Source: Pseudonocardia parietis
Lineage (GTDB): Bacteria > Actinomycetota > Actinomycetes > Mycobacteriales > Pseudonocardiaceae
DNA: 64,000 nucleotides
Reading direction: 5' to 3'
Assembly: GCF_017876315.1 (NCBI RefSeq)
Contig: NZ_JAGINU010000001.1
Location: 1,612,001 to 1,676,000, forward strand
Below are positions 7,049 through 16,628 of the stretch, piece by piece (the stretch's first letter is position 1; every line of letters begins with the position of its first letter). The position numbers and the translations under genes are program-made. Under the pieces are notes generated by a model. The model did no database searches. It was not told where the DNA came from and was given only the letters and a program-made list of their open reading frames with translations.

Positions 7049-9162
7049 CGACCGTCCCCCTTTCCGTCGGCTGCCGCGCGGTCGGTTCCCTTGGCGGCCA
7101 TGACGTAGCTGCCCGACGGGTCGGACACGATGTCGAAGTACTCCGGAACGAAGATCGTCGTGGTGGGCTCCTCGACGATCACGGGCCCCTCGACCAGCAC
7201 GCCGAGCGGCAGGTCGGCGCCCTCGTACACCGGCACCACGACCTTGCGGCCCGCCGACCGCAGGTACGCCTCGCGGTTCCCCTTCGGCGACGGTGTCCCG
7301 GCAGCGACCGGGTCGCCCCCCATGGACGTGCCGTTGTCCTGCCGGTGGCCGACCGCGGAGACCCGCAGACTCATCAGCTCGACCTCCTGGTCCGGCTCGG
7401 CGAACCCGTAGAGACTGCGGTGCCGGTCGTGGAAGGCCTCGGCCACTCGCAGCGCCCGCTCCGGGACGGCAGGGTCGAGGTCGGTCGCGTCGATCGTGAC
7501 GGTGACCTCGTGATGCTGGCCCGGGTAGCGGACATCGGCCGACACGACATGCTCGCGGCGGTCTTGCGCGATCCCTTCCTGGGCGAGGAGTTTCTCTCCT
7601 TCGGCCCGCATCTCGGCCACGAGCGCGGCAGCGGTGCCGAGATCGAGCTCGGAGAGCCGACCGTTGCAGCCCCGGACGAAGTCGTGGCGCAGGTCGGCCA
7701 TCAGCATCCCGGCGGCGCAGAGGACCGAGGAGAGCCGCGGGATCAGCACCGTCGGGATGCCCAGCTCGTGGGCGATCATCCCGGCGTGCACCGGACCCGC
7801 ACCGCCCGCGACGACCATCGGGAACGAGCGGGGGTCGTGACCGCGCTCGACGGAGACGTTCTTCGTGCCGGCCGCCATCTGCAGGTTGACCAGCTCGTAG
7901 ATCCCGGCGGCGGCCTCGACGACGTCCAGCCCGAGTGGCTCGGCCACGGTGCGCACGGCCGCCTCGGCGAGGTCGGGGCGCAGGCGCTGCCGCCCACCGA
8001 GGAAGTAGTCCGGATCGAGGTAGCCCAGCACCAGGTCCGCATCCGACACGGTGGGCTCGGTCCCGCCGCGCCCGTACGCCGCCGGGCCGGGGACCGCACC
8101 GGCACTGCGCGGCCCCACCTGGAGCAGGCCGCCCTCGTCGATCCGGGCGATCGACCCGCCGCCCGAACCGATCGTGTGCACGTGCGTGGTGGGCAGCGCG
8201 ATCACCTGGCGGTTGATCTCCCCCTCCCGGCTGACCTGCACCTCGCCGTTCAGCACGAGGGAGGCGTCGTAGCTGGTGCCGCCCATGTCGACGACCGTGC
8301 AGTCCCGCCGGCCGATGCGCCGGATGAACTCGAGTGCGGCGACCGGACCGGCCGCCGGACCGGACAGGGTGATCGTCGCGGGCAGATGTGCGACGGTCTC
8401 GGGCCGGGTGATGCCGCCGTTGGACTGCATCACCATCAGGGTGCCGGTGAACCCGCGCCCGGCGAGCCGGCCGACGATCTCGGACATGTACCGCTGCACG
8501 ACGGGGCCGAGGTAGGCGTTCATCACGGTCGTGCTGACCCGCGGGTACAGCCGGATCTGCGGAAGGACCTCCGAGGAGAGCGAGAGGAACGCCCCCGGCG
8601 CCCGGGCCTGTACCACCTCCCGGGCGCGCAGCTCGTGTTCCGGGTTGGCGTAGGAGTGCGCGAAGCAGACGGCGATCGCCTCGACGCCGGAGTCGACCAG
8701 GTCGGACACGGCGCTGCGCAACGACTCCTCGTCGAGTTCCTGGTGGACCTCGCCGGCTGCGGTCATGCGCTCCTGCACCACGACCCGACGGTCCCGCGGG
8801 ACGAGAGGTTCGGGCGCGACGTACTTGTTGTCGTAGAGGTGCCGGCGGCTGCGGATTCCCCGTCGCATCTCGAGGATGTCGCGCAGCCCTGCCGTGGTCA
8901 CCAGACCGGTGCGCGCACCGCTGCCGGTGAGCACTGCGTTGGTGGCGACCGTGGTCCCGTGCACGATCAGGTGCACCGATGCCAGGAACTCGGTCTCGCC
9001 CATCCCCTCGGCCGCGGCGAGCTCGGACAGCCCGGTGAGGACACCGGCCGCCGGATCGGACGGGACCGAGGGAGTCTTGTGCTGCCGCCGGCGTCCGGTG
9101 TCGTCGGTGAGCAGGAAGTCGGTGAAGGTGCCGCCGACGTCGACACCGATGGAGTACCCCAT
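7045..9162 (-). CDS. hyuA: HyuA-type ATP-dependent hydantoinase/5-oxoprolinase alpha component, copy 1
   Basis: A 705-residue member of the hydantoinase A/oxoprolinase family with the ASKHA (actin-like ATPase) fold. The N-terminus carries the phosphate-binding loop GVDVGGTFTDFLL (residues 6-18) and VHGTTVATNAVLTGSGARTG; the second loop is DMGGTSYDASLV, followed by GSGGGSIARID and GAVPGPAAYGRGG. The length is normal. These enzymes couple ATP hydrolysis to ring opening of hydantoins, N-methylhydantoin or 5-oxoproline, acting with HyuB. The start is 1 bp from the stop of the upstream M24 gene, and the stop overlaps hyuB, giving a tight M24-hyuA-hyuB-iclR order. Confidence 0.9.
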   Translation of the reverse strand: MGYSIGVDVGGTFTDFLLTDDTGRRRQHKTPSVPSDPAAGVLTGLSELAAAEGMGETEFLASVHLIVHGTTVATNAVLTGSGARTGLVTTAGLRDILEMRRGIRSRRHLYDNKYVAPEPLVPRDRRVVVQERMTAAGEVHQELDEESLRSAVSDLVDSGVEAIAVCFAHSYANPEHELRAREVVQARAPGAFLSLSSEVLPQIRLYPRVSTTVMNAYLGPVVQRYMSEIVGRLAGRGFTGTLMVMQSNGGITRPETVAHLPATITLSGPAAGPVAALEFIRRIGRRDCTVVDMGGTSYDASLVLNGEVQVSREGEINRQVIALPTTHVHTIGSGGGSIARIDEGGLLQVGPRSAGAVPGPAAYGRGGTEPTVSDADLVLGYLDPDYFLGGRQRLRPDLAEAAVRTVAEPLGLDVVEAAAGIYELVNLQMAAGTKNVSVERGHDPRSFPMVVAGGAGPVHAGMIAHELGIPTVLIPRLSSVLCAAGMLMADLRHDFVRGCNGRLSELDLGTAAALVAEMRAEGEKLLAQEGIAQDRREHVVSADVRYPGQHHEVTVTIDATDLDPAVPERALRVAEAFHDRHRSLYGFAEPDQEVELMSLRVSAVGHRQDNGTSMGGDPVAAGTPSPKGNREAYLRSAGRKVVVPVYEGADLPLGVLVEGPVIVEEPTTTIFVPEYFDIVSDPSGSYVMAAKGTDRAAADGKGDGR

Positions 9163-9163
9163 C

Positions 9164-10345
9164 TCAGCGTCCCCGCTCGATTGGGAGGATGCACTGGTCG
9201 TGGGCCGATCCTCGTTCCGGCGGACCTTCCGGCGTCACGATGAAGGTGTCGGCGACGCTCGCACCCACCTCGTGAGCCGCGTCGACCAGGTTGGGATGCA
9301 GGGCAAGGACCATGCCGGACGTCAGCCGGGTCTCGTCGCTCGTACCGATCACCGGCACGTCGTGGTCGACACCGACGCCGTGCCCGTGCCAGATCCCGAA
9401 GTCGACGCCCAGACCCGCGACCTGCTTCTCCACCGCATGGGCCACGTCGGCGGCGGTGGAGCCGGCCACCACCATGCCCGTCGCAGCTTCGTGCCCGCGC
9501 AGGCAGGCGTCCGCGACCGTGCGTCGGCGGTCGCCGATGTCGCCGATCGAGAACAGGCTCGCCTTCTCGACCCAGAAGCCGTTCGGGCCGGAGATCTCCA
9601 CGTACACCGACACGAGGTCGCCCTCGCGCAGTGGCTCGTCGCGCGGCGGATCGTTGAAGTACTGCCCGCTACTGATCATGACCAGAACCTCGCGGGCACC
9701 GCGGGTGCGCACGGCGCGCTGCATCTCGCCCCAGAGCTCCCAGCCGGTGACCCCGACCCCGGCGTAGTCACGGAAGGCGTCCATGCCCACGTCCGCGATG
9801 GCACACGAGCGCCGGACTTCTTCGAGCTCCTGGGCGGACTTGACCGCCTTGATCTCGTTGAGGAGGCCGGTCGCGTCGCTCAGCTCGGCCTCCGGCAGCA
9901 GTGAGCGGAGCTCCTCGTGATCGCCGGCCGACACGATGTGTCCCAGCCCGACCACGCCGACCCGACCCCGGTCGAGCCGGTGCGCGGTCAATACACCGGT
10001 GACGGCCGCGGGCAGGCTGTCCTGGCCGCCCACGACGTCGCCGGTACCGGCGACCCGGATGTCGTCCAGACCGGTGGCCTGCTGCGCATACCACGCGTCG
10101 GAGGCGGTGGACATGACCAGCACGGGCGCTCCGTCCCGGCGCACGACGGCGTATGCGAGACGGACGAGCGGGTTGAAGCCGCTGATGTACTCGAAGTACC
10201 CGTACTGGGTGAGTAATCCGCGCCCGGCCACGACGAGTGCGTCGTAACCCTGGTCGAGCATGGCGGCCTGGACGGCGTCGAGACGCTCGGCCTGGAGCCG
10301 GCTCTTCGCCACGCTCCGACCGGAGGTGAGGATTCCGCGATCCAT
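9164..10345 (-). CDS. M24 (creatinase/aminopeptidase P-like) protein without the usual metal ligands, copy 1
   Basis: A 393-residue pita-bread-fold hydrolase. The ATG at 10345 is chosen because GGAAGGAG lies just upstream; the open frame extends further without family similarity. The N-terminal creatinase-like domain (about 15-150) precedes the M24 domain. Of the usual five metal ligands (Asp, Asp, His, Glu, Glu) only the His is kept (GIWHGHGVGVDHD). The Asp positions read VEISGPNGFWVEKAS, the first Glu is His in SGMVLALHPNL, and the second is Ala in SVADTFIV. Metal-independent creatinase has a comparable loss, so C-N hydrolysis without metal is plausible. Ectoine hydrolase (DoeA)-like activity is an alternative. 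It is the first tight member of the M24-hyuA-hyuB-iclR group. Confidence 0.82.
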   Translation of the reverse strand: MDRGILTSGRSVAKSRLQAERLDAVQAAMLDQGYDALVVAGRGLLTQYGYFEYISGFNPLVRLAYAVVRRDGAPVLVMSTASDAWYAQQATGLDDIRVAGTGDVVGGQDSLPAAVTGVLTAHRLDRGRVGVVGLGHIVSAGDHEELRSLLPEAELSDATGLLNEIKAVKSAQELEEVRRSCAIADVGMDAFRDYAGVGVTGWELWGEMQRAVRTRGAREVLVMISSGQYFNDPPRDEPLREGDLVSVYVEISGPNGFWVEKASLFSIGDIGDRRRTVADACLRGHEAATGMVVAGSTAADVAHAVEKQVAGLGVDFGIWHGHGVGVDHDVPVIGTSDETRLTSGMVLALHPNLVDAAHEVGASVADTFIVTPEGPPERGSAHDQCILPIERGR

Positions 10346-10511
10346 GTTTCTCCTTCCGCTCCCGGCGGTGCGCACCCGGCCCTCCGAGTGGGGCCAGGCG
10401 GGCGGGGCGGCCGGGGACACGGACGCTACGACCGTCATACCAGCGCAAACAGCTCTCTCGTCGACATTCCGCAGGGCGAGACACCTGATCGCCGTGGCCG
10501 CGGCGCTGTGG

Positions 10512-12089
10512 TCACCCCGCTTCGTACAAGCTCCGCACCGGTACCCCCTCGGAGCCCCTGTTGGAGGCGCTACCGGTCTCGGCGGGCCGGCTCCGGCGGG
10601 CCCGCTCGATGATCTCCTGCCCGACCGCGGCATAGGCCGACGGATCGAGCGGGCGCAGCCACTCGGCGAACCGCTCGCGCCGGCCCACACCGACCCCGAG
10701 GTCGGCCAGGAGCTCGTCGATGTTGTGGATCGAGAACGGCACGACATTGGTGCCGCGGGCGTGCCGGCCCTCGGTGCGCTCGTCCATCCACGCCAGCTTC
10801 TCGGCTGTCACGGCCCGCCGCCGCTCCTCGGTGGGAAGCGTGAGGTGCCCGGTGAGGTGCGCGCCGATCCACCAGGCGGCGATCTCGGCGCTGAGCGGGC
10901 TGAAGAACGACGAGTTGTACCCGCAGAAGGTCAGCGCGGGCACGTCGTGCGGCAGGATCTGGCTGTAGAGCGCGAAGTTCCCGTGCTCGTCGGTGATCCG
11001 ATCCTGTAGCTCCGTGTTCAGGAACGGGATCTCCTGGTGCCAGCCGGTGCCGCAGACCACGACGTCGGCGGGCAGCACCGTCCCGTCGGCCAGCTCGGCG
11101 GACGGGCGGCCGTCGCGGCCGAGCAGCCGGACGATCCGGGTGTCGCGGTGCAGGCCGATCGTGCCGTCGGCGACCCCGCTGTAGAGCCGGTCGGTTGCCA
11201 GGCTGACCGTGCTCCGCGCGATCCGTTCCAGCGGACCGTTCGGGACCAGCCCGAGCTCACGCAGCCGCAGTTGACGCGTGATCAGCGCCTGGATGCTCGC
11301 GAGCATCGCGTTGCGGACCGGCCGGCCGGGTCCGTGCAGGACCTTCTCGAACCTGACCGGGCGGAGGTAGCGGAACAGGCCCTCGCCGAGGCGGGTGAGC
11401 AGCAGGTACTTGTAGTTGAGGAATCCGCCGAGCTTGCGCGGGATCTTCCACAGCAGCTGGCGGGCGACCAGGTCGACCGAGGCGGCGTCGTCGCTGAACA
11501 CCGCGGCGGCGTCGCACGCGGACTTGCCGTACCCGACCACGATGACGTGCTTGCCGGCGACCTGGTCGAGGTCGTCGACATCGGACACACTGCAGAGTCG
11601 GCCGCCGGCGGCGGCGAACTCGTCGGCACCGGGATAGTCCGGGAGGGACGGGATCGAGAAGATGCCGTTGCCGACGACCAGGTGGTCCACTTCGACATCG
11701 TCGAGCTCGGCGCCGGTCGCCTCGTCGCGCAGCTGCAGCGTCCAGCCGGGCCGCTGCTCGTCGAGGGCGGCGTGCACGACCCGGGTCCTGAGCCGCACCA
11801 CCTCCCACAACGCGAACCGGTCGGCGTAGCTCTCCAGGTACTGCTGCACCTGCTCCCCGGTAGGCCACTCGGGATAGTGTGCGGGCATCGGATGGTCCGA
11901 CAGCGCGTAGCTGTGCTTGCCGTTCTGCGTCGTCAGCCCGGGATAACGCCGGGTCCTGCTCCAAACACCACCCACGTCGGGAGAGGCGTCGAACACGACG
12001 ACCTCGAATCCCATGGCGCGGAGCACCTTGGCCGAGCTGAGGCCGGCGAAGCCGGCGCCGATCACACCGACACGATCGGGTCGGGACAT
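10512..12089 (-). CDS. Flavin-containing monooxygenase (FMO-like)
   Basis: A 525-residue class B flavin monooxygenase. The FAD Rossmann motif is at the N-terminus (GVIGAGFAGLSSAKVLRAMG) with DASPDVGGVW after it. A second dinucleotide motif for NADPH is VVGYGKSACDAAAVF near residue 190. The FMO family's late motif is VVCGTGWHQEIPF. Such enzymes oxygenate nitrogen or sulfur atoms or carry out Baeyer-Villiger oxidation. It follows the transporter gene by 28 bp and precedes the M24 gene by 166 bp, so it is probably in the transporter operon. I infer N-oxygenation or oxidative opening of the imported nitrogen compound; the substrate is not known. Confidence 0.87.
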   Translation of the reverse strand: MSRPDRVGVIGAGFAGLSSAKVLRAMGFEVVVFDASPDVGGVWSRTRRYPGLTTQNGKHSYALSDHPMPAHYPEWPTGEQVQQYLESYADRFALWEVVRLRTRVVHAALDEQRPGWTLQLRDEATGAELDDVEVDHLVVGNGIFSIPSLPDYPGADEFAAAGGRLCSVSDVDDLDQVAGKHVIVVGYGKSACDAAAVFSDDAASVDLVARQLLWKIPRKLGGFLNYKYLLLTRLGEGLFRYLRPVRFEKVLHGPGRPVRNAMLASIQALITRQLRLRELGLVPNGPLERIARSTVSLATDRLYSGVADGTIGLHRDTRIVRLLGRDGRPSAELADGTVLPADVVVCGTGWHQEIPFLNTELQDRITDEHGNFALYSQILPHDVPALTFCGYNSSFFSPLSAEIAAWWIGAHLTGHLTLPTEERRRAVTAEKLAWMDERTEGRHARGTNVVPFSIHNIDELLADLGVGVGRRERFAEWLRPLDPSAYAAVGQEIIERARRSRPAETGSASNRGSEGVPVRSLYEAG

Positions 12090-12117
12090 GGGTTTCCCCT
12101 CTGGTTCGATGACGTGG

Positions 12118-13584
12118 TCAGGTTGCGCGGGCCGTGCGGTCGGGCAGCACGGTGGTCCGCAACGCCGGGTAGAGCACCGCCGTCGTGACGATGGCGACGG
12201 CGAAACCGAGCCTGGTGACGCCGGTCAGGACGAGCGCCTGTGCCAGCACCGACGCGGTGACGAGCGTGAGGACGCCCGCCCAGTTGACGTTCTCGACGAC
12301 GGACGGATCCGCGGGCCGCCGCCGGCGCACGATGAAGAAGTCGGCGATCACCAGCGTGGCGAGCGAGGTCGTCAGGATGCCGAGTGCGTCGAGCCAGCTC
12401 GAGAACGTGTCGAGGATGCCGCCCGCGATCATCGCGAGGGCCACGCCGTTGGCGACGACGAGCATGACCAGACGTCCCGGGCTCCGGCCGGTCAGGCCGT
12501 CGACGAGGTTGGTCAGGGACAGACTCGCGGAGTAGGCGTTGATGACCTGTGCCTTGGCCTGGGCCGCGTACACCAGCCCGAAACCGAGCAGCCCGGACAG
12601 GACGACGAAGAAGGCGCCGAAGTTGGACGAGACCATGCCCGCGACCTTGTCCTCGATCGAGCCGCCTGCCTGGGTCGCGGCGAGCGCGGGATCGCCGCCG
12701 AGACGGGCCCCCACGACGACGCTGCCGGCCTGGACGATCAGCGTCCCGATGACGAGGACCACCAGGTTCACGACGATCGAGCCACCGACGGCCATCACAC
12801 CGACATCGCGCGAGGTGCGGGCGTAGCGGGCGAAGTCCGCGCCGACGAGGGCGAGCGCACCGGCGATACCGGCGATGAGCGCGAACGCCGCCGCGACCCG
12901 GTCGAGCTGGCCGTCGAACCCGAGGGCTCCCGGACCGGACCCGAGGATCGCCCCGACGGAGCGTCCCGACGACGTGACGGCGATCGCCGCGACGACGACG
13001 AACAACGCGCCGGACACGACCGTCAGCAGCCCCGACGTGCGCTGCACCAGGGAAAGGCCGAAGGTCGGGAGCACGAGCCAGAGCACGGTGAGCAACCCGA
13101 GGATCAGGACGGCGTTCCACGCACTCGGCGACCAGCCGAGCAGGAACAGTGTGCCGTTGTAGAGCATCGCGTTCTCCACGGCCAGGAAGCCGATGATCAT
13201 GAACGCGAAGATCGACGACGCGAGCGCCGAGCCGCGGGTACCCAGCCCGTAGTAGCGGGTGGTGACCGTGCTCGAGGTACCGGCCACATAGCTGACGTGG
13301 CCGACCGCCCAGCCGAGGGCACCACCGAGCACCGCGGTCACCGCGCCGACCAGGAGCCCCCAGCCGACCCCGGCGATGAGGGTGACTCCGGCGCCGACCG
13401 AGAGCACGACGAGGGTCGAGCCGACCCCGGCGGTGTTCCACAGCAGGCCCCACCCGCTGCGGCGTTCGGAGTCGGGCACCCGCTCGAGCGCGTGGTCCTC
13501 GATGACCGCGCCGAGAGCGGGGCCGTCGGCACCGGATTCCGGTGAGACCGGTGCCGTGGGCGTGCCCGATTGATCAACAGCCAT
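12118..13584 (-). CDS. NCS1-family nucleobase/hydantoin:cation symporter
   Basis: A 488-residue membrane protein with about 12 hydrophobic segments. The NCS1 hallmarks are the N-terminal HALERVPDSERRSGWGLLW amphipathic stretch, TM1 (VGSTLVVLSVGAGVTLIAGV) and the YYGLGTRGSALAS loop. NCS1 proteins (CodB, PucI, Mhp1) import cytosine, allantoin or hydantoins with Na+ or H+. Next to two HyuA/HyuB pairs, a hydantoin-like or related heterocycle is a reasonable guess. An excellent ribosome binding site (AGGAGG, 7 bases before the ATG) precedes it, and it begins the transcription unit just after a hairpin that closes the upstream unit. Confidence 0.88.
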   Translation of the reverse strand: MAVDQSGTPTAPVSPESGADGPALGAVIEDHALERVPDSERRSGWGLLWNTAGVGSTLVVLSVGAGVTLIAGVGWGLLVGAVTAVLGGALGWAVGHVSYVAGTSSTVTTRYYGLGTRGSALASSIFAFMIIGFLAVENAMLYNGTLFLLGWSPSAWNAVLILGLLTVLWLVLPTFGLSLVQRTSGLLTVVSGALFVVVAAIAVTSSGRSVGAILGSGPGALGFDGQLDRVAAAFALIAGIAGALALVGADFARYARTSRDVGVMAVGGSIVVNLVVLVIGTLIVQAGSVVVGARLGGDPALAATQAGGSIEDKVAGMVSSNFGAFFVVLSGLLGFGLVYAAQAKAQVINAYSASLSLTNLVDGLTGRSPGRLVMLVVANGVALAMIAGGILDTFSSWLDALGILTTSLATLVIADFFIVRRRRPADPSVVENVNWAGVLTLVTASVLAQALVLTGVTRLGFAVAIVTTAVLYPALRTTVLPDRTARAT

Positions 13585-13651
13585 GTTGATCCTCCTGAAA
13601 GGTGATGAAGGGGCGATGAGGTAGTGCAGAGGCCGGCCGTACCGGGCCCGG

Positions 13652-13677
13652 GCCCGGGCGCGCCAGTGCGCCCGGGC
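13652..13677 (-). terminator. Hairpin after the SDR gene
   Basis: GCCCGGGCGC (13652-13661), a 6-base loop and GCGCCCGGGC (13668-13677) form a perfect 10-bp stem beginning 9 bases beyond the SDR stop codon on the minus strand. It separates the unit ending in the SDR from the transporter unit. No T tract follows, which is usual in such G+C-rich genomes. Confidence 0.6.
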
Positions 13678-13686
13678 TCCGGTGGA

Positions 13687-14496
13687 TCATTCGGCGAGCG
13701 TCGGGATGAGGACGTCGGTCCGCTCCGGACCGAGTGCCGAGTAACCGCCGTCGACCGCCAGGTCGGCGCCGGTGATGAAGGAGGCGGCAGGCGAGGCGAG
13801 AAACAGCACCGCCGCCGCGACCTCTTCGGGATCGCCGACACGGCCTGTGAGGTGCAGCGGCGCGGCGACCCGGTCTGTTTTGGCCCGGTCGCCGCCGGAG
13901 AGCTGGTCCATCACCGCCGACCAGGTCCACCCGGGCCGCACCGAGTTGACCCGGATCCCCTCCGGCGCGAGGTCCAGGGCCATCGTGCGGGTCAGCTGCG
14001 CCACCGCCGCCTTGCCTGCCGGGTAGAGCCAGCGGCCCGGCTGGGCGACATTCCCGGAGATCGAGGTGAAGGCGACCACCGACCCGTGCGGCGAGGCCGC
14101 CAGCGGCTCCAGGAACGCGGTGGTCACCAGGGCGATACTGGCCACGTTGACGTCCAGGCTGGTCCGCCACTGACCCCGCGTGGAGGCGCGACCGTCGTCC
14201 ACGTACGAGCAGGCGATGTGGACCAGGGTGTCGACCCGGCCGTGCCGGGTGAGGATCTCGTCCCGCGCCCGCGCGACCGCATCGTCGTCGGTGACGTCGG
14301 TCGGGTGGAAGCTGACCTCGTCGCCGTGGGCGTCCTCGAGCGCAGTGCCGTTGTCGCTGTCGATGTCCAGCACCGCGACGCGGGCACCGGCGTCGACGAA
14401 CGCACGGACCACGGCCTGGCCGATGATCGTCGCTCCACCGGTGACGACCGCGGTGGACCCGGACAGCCCGGCTCCCGGGGAGCCCGCGGTGCTCAC
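13687..14496 (-). CDS. Short-chain dehydrogenase/reductase
   Basis: A 269-residue classical SDR. The cofactor motif TGGATIIG is at residues 19-26, an acidic residue after strand 2 (VLDIDSDNG) suggests NAD(H), and the catalytic residues are S145, Y158 and K162 (FTSISG, YPAGK). The conserved NNAG motif is changed to HIACSY. The C-terminus keeps ITGADLAVDGGYSALG. It starts with a GTG that overlaps the hyuA stop (GTGA), so it is coupled to hyuA copy 2, and a hairpin follows. It probably oxidises or reduces a hydroxyl or carbonyl group in the catabolic intermediate; the substrate is unknown. Confidence 0.88.
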   Translation of the reverse strand: MSTAGSPGAGLSGSTAVVTGGATIIGQAVVRAFVDAGARVAVLDIDSDNGTALEDAHGDEVSFHPTDVTDDDAVARARDEILTRHGRVDTLVHIACSYVDDGRASTRGQWRTSLDVNVASIALVTTAFLEPLAASPHGSVVAFTSISGNVAQPGRWLYPAGKAAVAQLTRTMALDLAPEGIRVNSVRPGWTWSAVMDQLSGGDRAKTDRVAAPLHLTGRVGDPEEVAAAVLFLASPAASFITGADLAVDGGYSALGPERTDVLIPTLAE

Positions 14497-16628
14497 AGGG
14501 CCACCGTCTCCCTGTCCAGGGACAGCCGGTCGGTGAGCTCGTGCGCCCGCTCGCGCAGGTAGAGCACGAACGATCCGCGGGCGTCGACGACGACGTCGTA
14601 CTCGTCGAGCACGACGATGCTGGTCGTTCCGAGCTCGATGACGGCGGGACCGGACAGCCGGGCCCCCGGCGCCATCCGATGTCCATCAAGGACCCGGCCG
14701 GGCACCATCCTCCGCTGCTGGGGCGACCAGATCGGTCGTTCACCGATCTGCGGGTCGTCGACGAGTTCCGCACCGAGCTCGGCGGTGTCGAGCGCGGGCC
14801 GCGGCGTCGCCCCGACCGCCGTCATCCGGATGTTGAGGACCTCGACCTGCTGGCTCTCGTCGCGGTAGCCGAACAGCACGTCGTGCTGGGCGTGGAACAG
14901 CTCGGCGAGCTGCTGGCGGTCCGGTGAGGTGATCGAAACCTCGTCGACCGGGACGTTGATCTCGAACCACTGGCCTGCGTAGCGCATGTCCAGCGACGGC
15001 TCGTACGAGATCGACGGGTCCCCGATGCCCTCGCCGTGCAGGGTCTCCCGGCCGGAACCGGCCATCTCCCGCCAGATCCGGGTGAGCCGGTCCAGGTCCG
15101 CGTCGCCGAGCGTGGTGCTGACGCTCTGCACGTAGTCGTGCTTGAAGTCGCAGACCAGCATCCCGGACGCGCAGAAGATGGACGACTGGCGCGGCGTGAC
15201 CAGCACCGGGATCTCCAGCTCGGTGGCGATCGCCGCGGCGTGCACCGGGCCGGCCCCACCGGCGACCACGATCGGGAAGTCCCGGGGGTCCAGTCCCCGC
15301 CGGACGGTGATCGACTGGACGCCCGCGGCCATGCTGACGTTCACCAGGTCGTAGACACCCGCGGCGGCGGCGGTGACGTCCAGGCCCAGCGGGCGGGCGA
15401 CGTCGCGCTCCATGGCCTCGTGCGAGGCCGCCGCGTCGAGCGGGACCCCGCCGGCCATGAACGATGACGCGTCGATGTAGCCCAGCAGCACGTCCGCGTC
15501 GGTGACCGTCGCCCGATCGCCGCCCCGGCCGTAGCACGCCGGGCCCGGTACGGCACCCGCGCTCTCCGGGCCGACCCGCAGGATCCCGCCGTCGTCGACC
15601 CGGGCGATGCTGCCGCCACCGGCGCCGATGGTGTGGATGTCCACCATCGGCAGTGCGATCCGCCAGCGGTCGATCGTGCCGTCGGTCATGACCAGCGGCT
15701 GGCCGTCGTTGACCACCGCCGCGTCGAAGCTGGTACCGCCCATGTCCACGGTCAGGCAGCGGTCCCACCCGTGCGGTTCGACCTCCAGCAGACCCGCCGT
15801 CGGCCCGGATGCCGGCCCGGACAGCAACGACAGCGCCGCGCGCCGGGCCAGCTCGGCCGGCGTCGCTACCCCGCCGTTGGACTGCATCAGCAGCAGGATC
15901 CCGGCGAAACCGGCCTCGGTCAGGGTGTCGGTCAGCCCGGTGAGGTAGCGGCTGATGATCGGTCCCGCGTAGGAGTTGAGTACCGCGGTCGATGTGCGGT
16001 CGTAGTAGCGCAGCTGCGGCAGCAGCTCGCTGGAGCGGGTGACGTAGACGTCGGGGAGTGCTTCGGCCAGCGCGGCCGCGGCGGCGTCCTCGTGGGCCGG
16101 GTTGGCGTGCGAATGCATGAAGCTGATCGCGACGGCCTCGACCCCCTCCCGGCGGAAGGTCTCGGCGGCGCCCCGGACGTCGTCGAGATCGAGGTCCTCG
16201 ACGACGTCGCCCTCGTGGTCCAGCCGGCCGTGCACGGGCAGGCGCAGGTACCGCGGTACCAGCGGCTCGGGCGCGGTCAACCGGTTGTTGTAGGCCTCCT
16301 CGCGGGTGCCGTCCCGCATCGGCAGCACGTCGCGGAAGCCGTCGGTGGTCAGCAGGCCCGTGGTCGCGCCGCGCCGGGTGAGCAGGGCGTTCGTGGTGAC
16401 CGTCGTGCCGTGCACGATGGTGCCGGTCTCCGCCAGGAGCTTCTCGACCGACTCGCCGCGCAGGTCGGCGATCTCCCGCAGGCCCTGCACCACCGCCCGC
16501 GAAGGGTCGGACGGCACCGAGCTCGTCTTGTGCACCAGGTGGCTGCCGTCCGGGTTGACGACGAGGAAGTCGGTGAACGTCCCCCCGACATCGATCCCGA
16601 TCCGCATCCCCTGCATCGTCTCGCTCAT
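14493..16628 (-). CDS. hyuA: HyuA-type ATP-dependent hydantoinase/5-oxoprolinase alpha component, copy 2
   Basis: A 711-residue paralogue of the protein at 7045-9162. It has the same ATPase loops (RIGIDVGGTFTDFLVV, VHGTTVTTNALLTRRGA, DMGGTSFDAAVV, GAGGGSIARVDDGG) and the GAVPGPACYGRGG segment, and the length is normal. Here hyuB precedes hyuA, the reverse of copy 1, and the start overlaps the hyuB stop (ATGA). The overlap with the SDR gene at the other end suggests all three are made together. The two HyuA proteins differ widely along their length, so this is an old paralogue or a separately acquired module, not a recent duplication. Confidence 0.9.
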   Translation of the reverse strand: MSETMQGMRIGIDVGGTFTDFLVVNPDGSHLVHKTSSVPSDPSRAVVQGLREIADLRGESVEKLLAETGTIVHGTTVTTNALLTRRGATTGLLTTDGFRDVLPMRDGTREEAYNNRLTAPEPLVPRYLRLPVHGRLDHEGDVVEDLDLDDVRGAAETFRREGVEAVAISFMHSHANPAHEDAAAAALAEALPDVYVTRSSELLPQLRYYDRTSTAVLNSYAGPIISRYLTGLTDTLTEAGFAGILLLMQSNGGVATPAELARRAALSLLSGPASGPTAGLLEVEPHGWDRCLTVDMGGTSFDAAVVNDGQPLVMTDGTIDRWRIALPMVDIHTIGAGGGSIARVDDGGILRVGPESAGAVPGPACYGRGGDRATVTDADVLLGYIDASSFMAGGVPLDAAASHEAMERDVARPLGLDVTAAAAGVYDLVNVSMAAGVQSITVRRGLDPRDFPIVVAGGAGPVHAAAIATELEIPVLVTPRQSSIFCASGMLVCDFKHDYVQSVSTTLGDADLDRLTRIWREMAGSGRETLHGEGIGDPSISYEPSLDMRYAGQWFEINVPVDEVSITSPDRQQLAELFHAQHDVLFGYRDESQQVEVLNIRMTAVGATPRPALDTAELGAELVDDPQIGERPIWSPQQRRMVPGRVLDGHRMAPGARLSGPAVIELGTTSIVVLDEYDVVVDARGSFVLYLRERAHELTDRLSLDRETVAL

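Noticed and set aside
7033..9243. A 736-codon plus-strand frame opposite hyuA
   Set aside because: It mirrors hyuA codons, has a biased composition and no domain; the hyuA frame has full family motifs.
12013..13545. A 510-codon plus-strand frame opposite the NCS1 transporter
   Set aside because: It is strongly charged (Asp/Arg/Glu) with no hydrophobic or enzyme pattern; the minus-strand transporter is clear.
12118..16628. Transposon or insertion sequence as carrier of the catabolic genes
   Set aside because: No transposase, IS terminal repeat or target duplication was seen inside the island; only the integrase and direct repeats explain the insertion.
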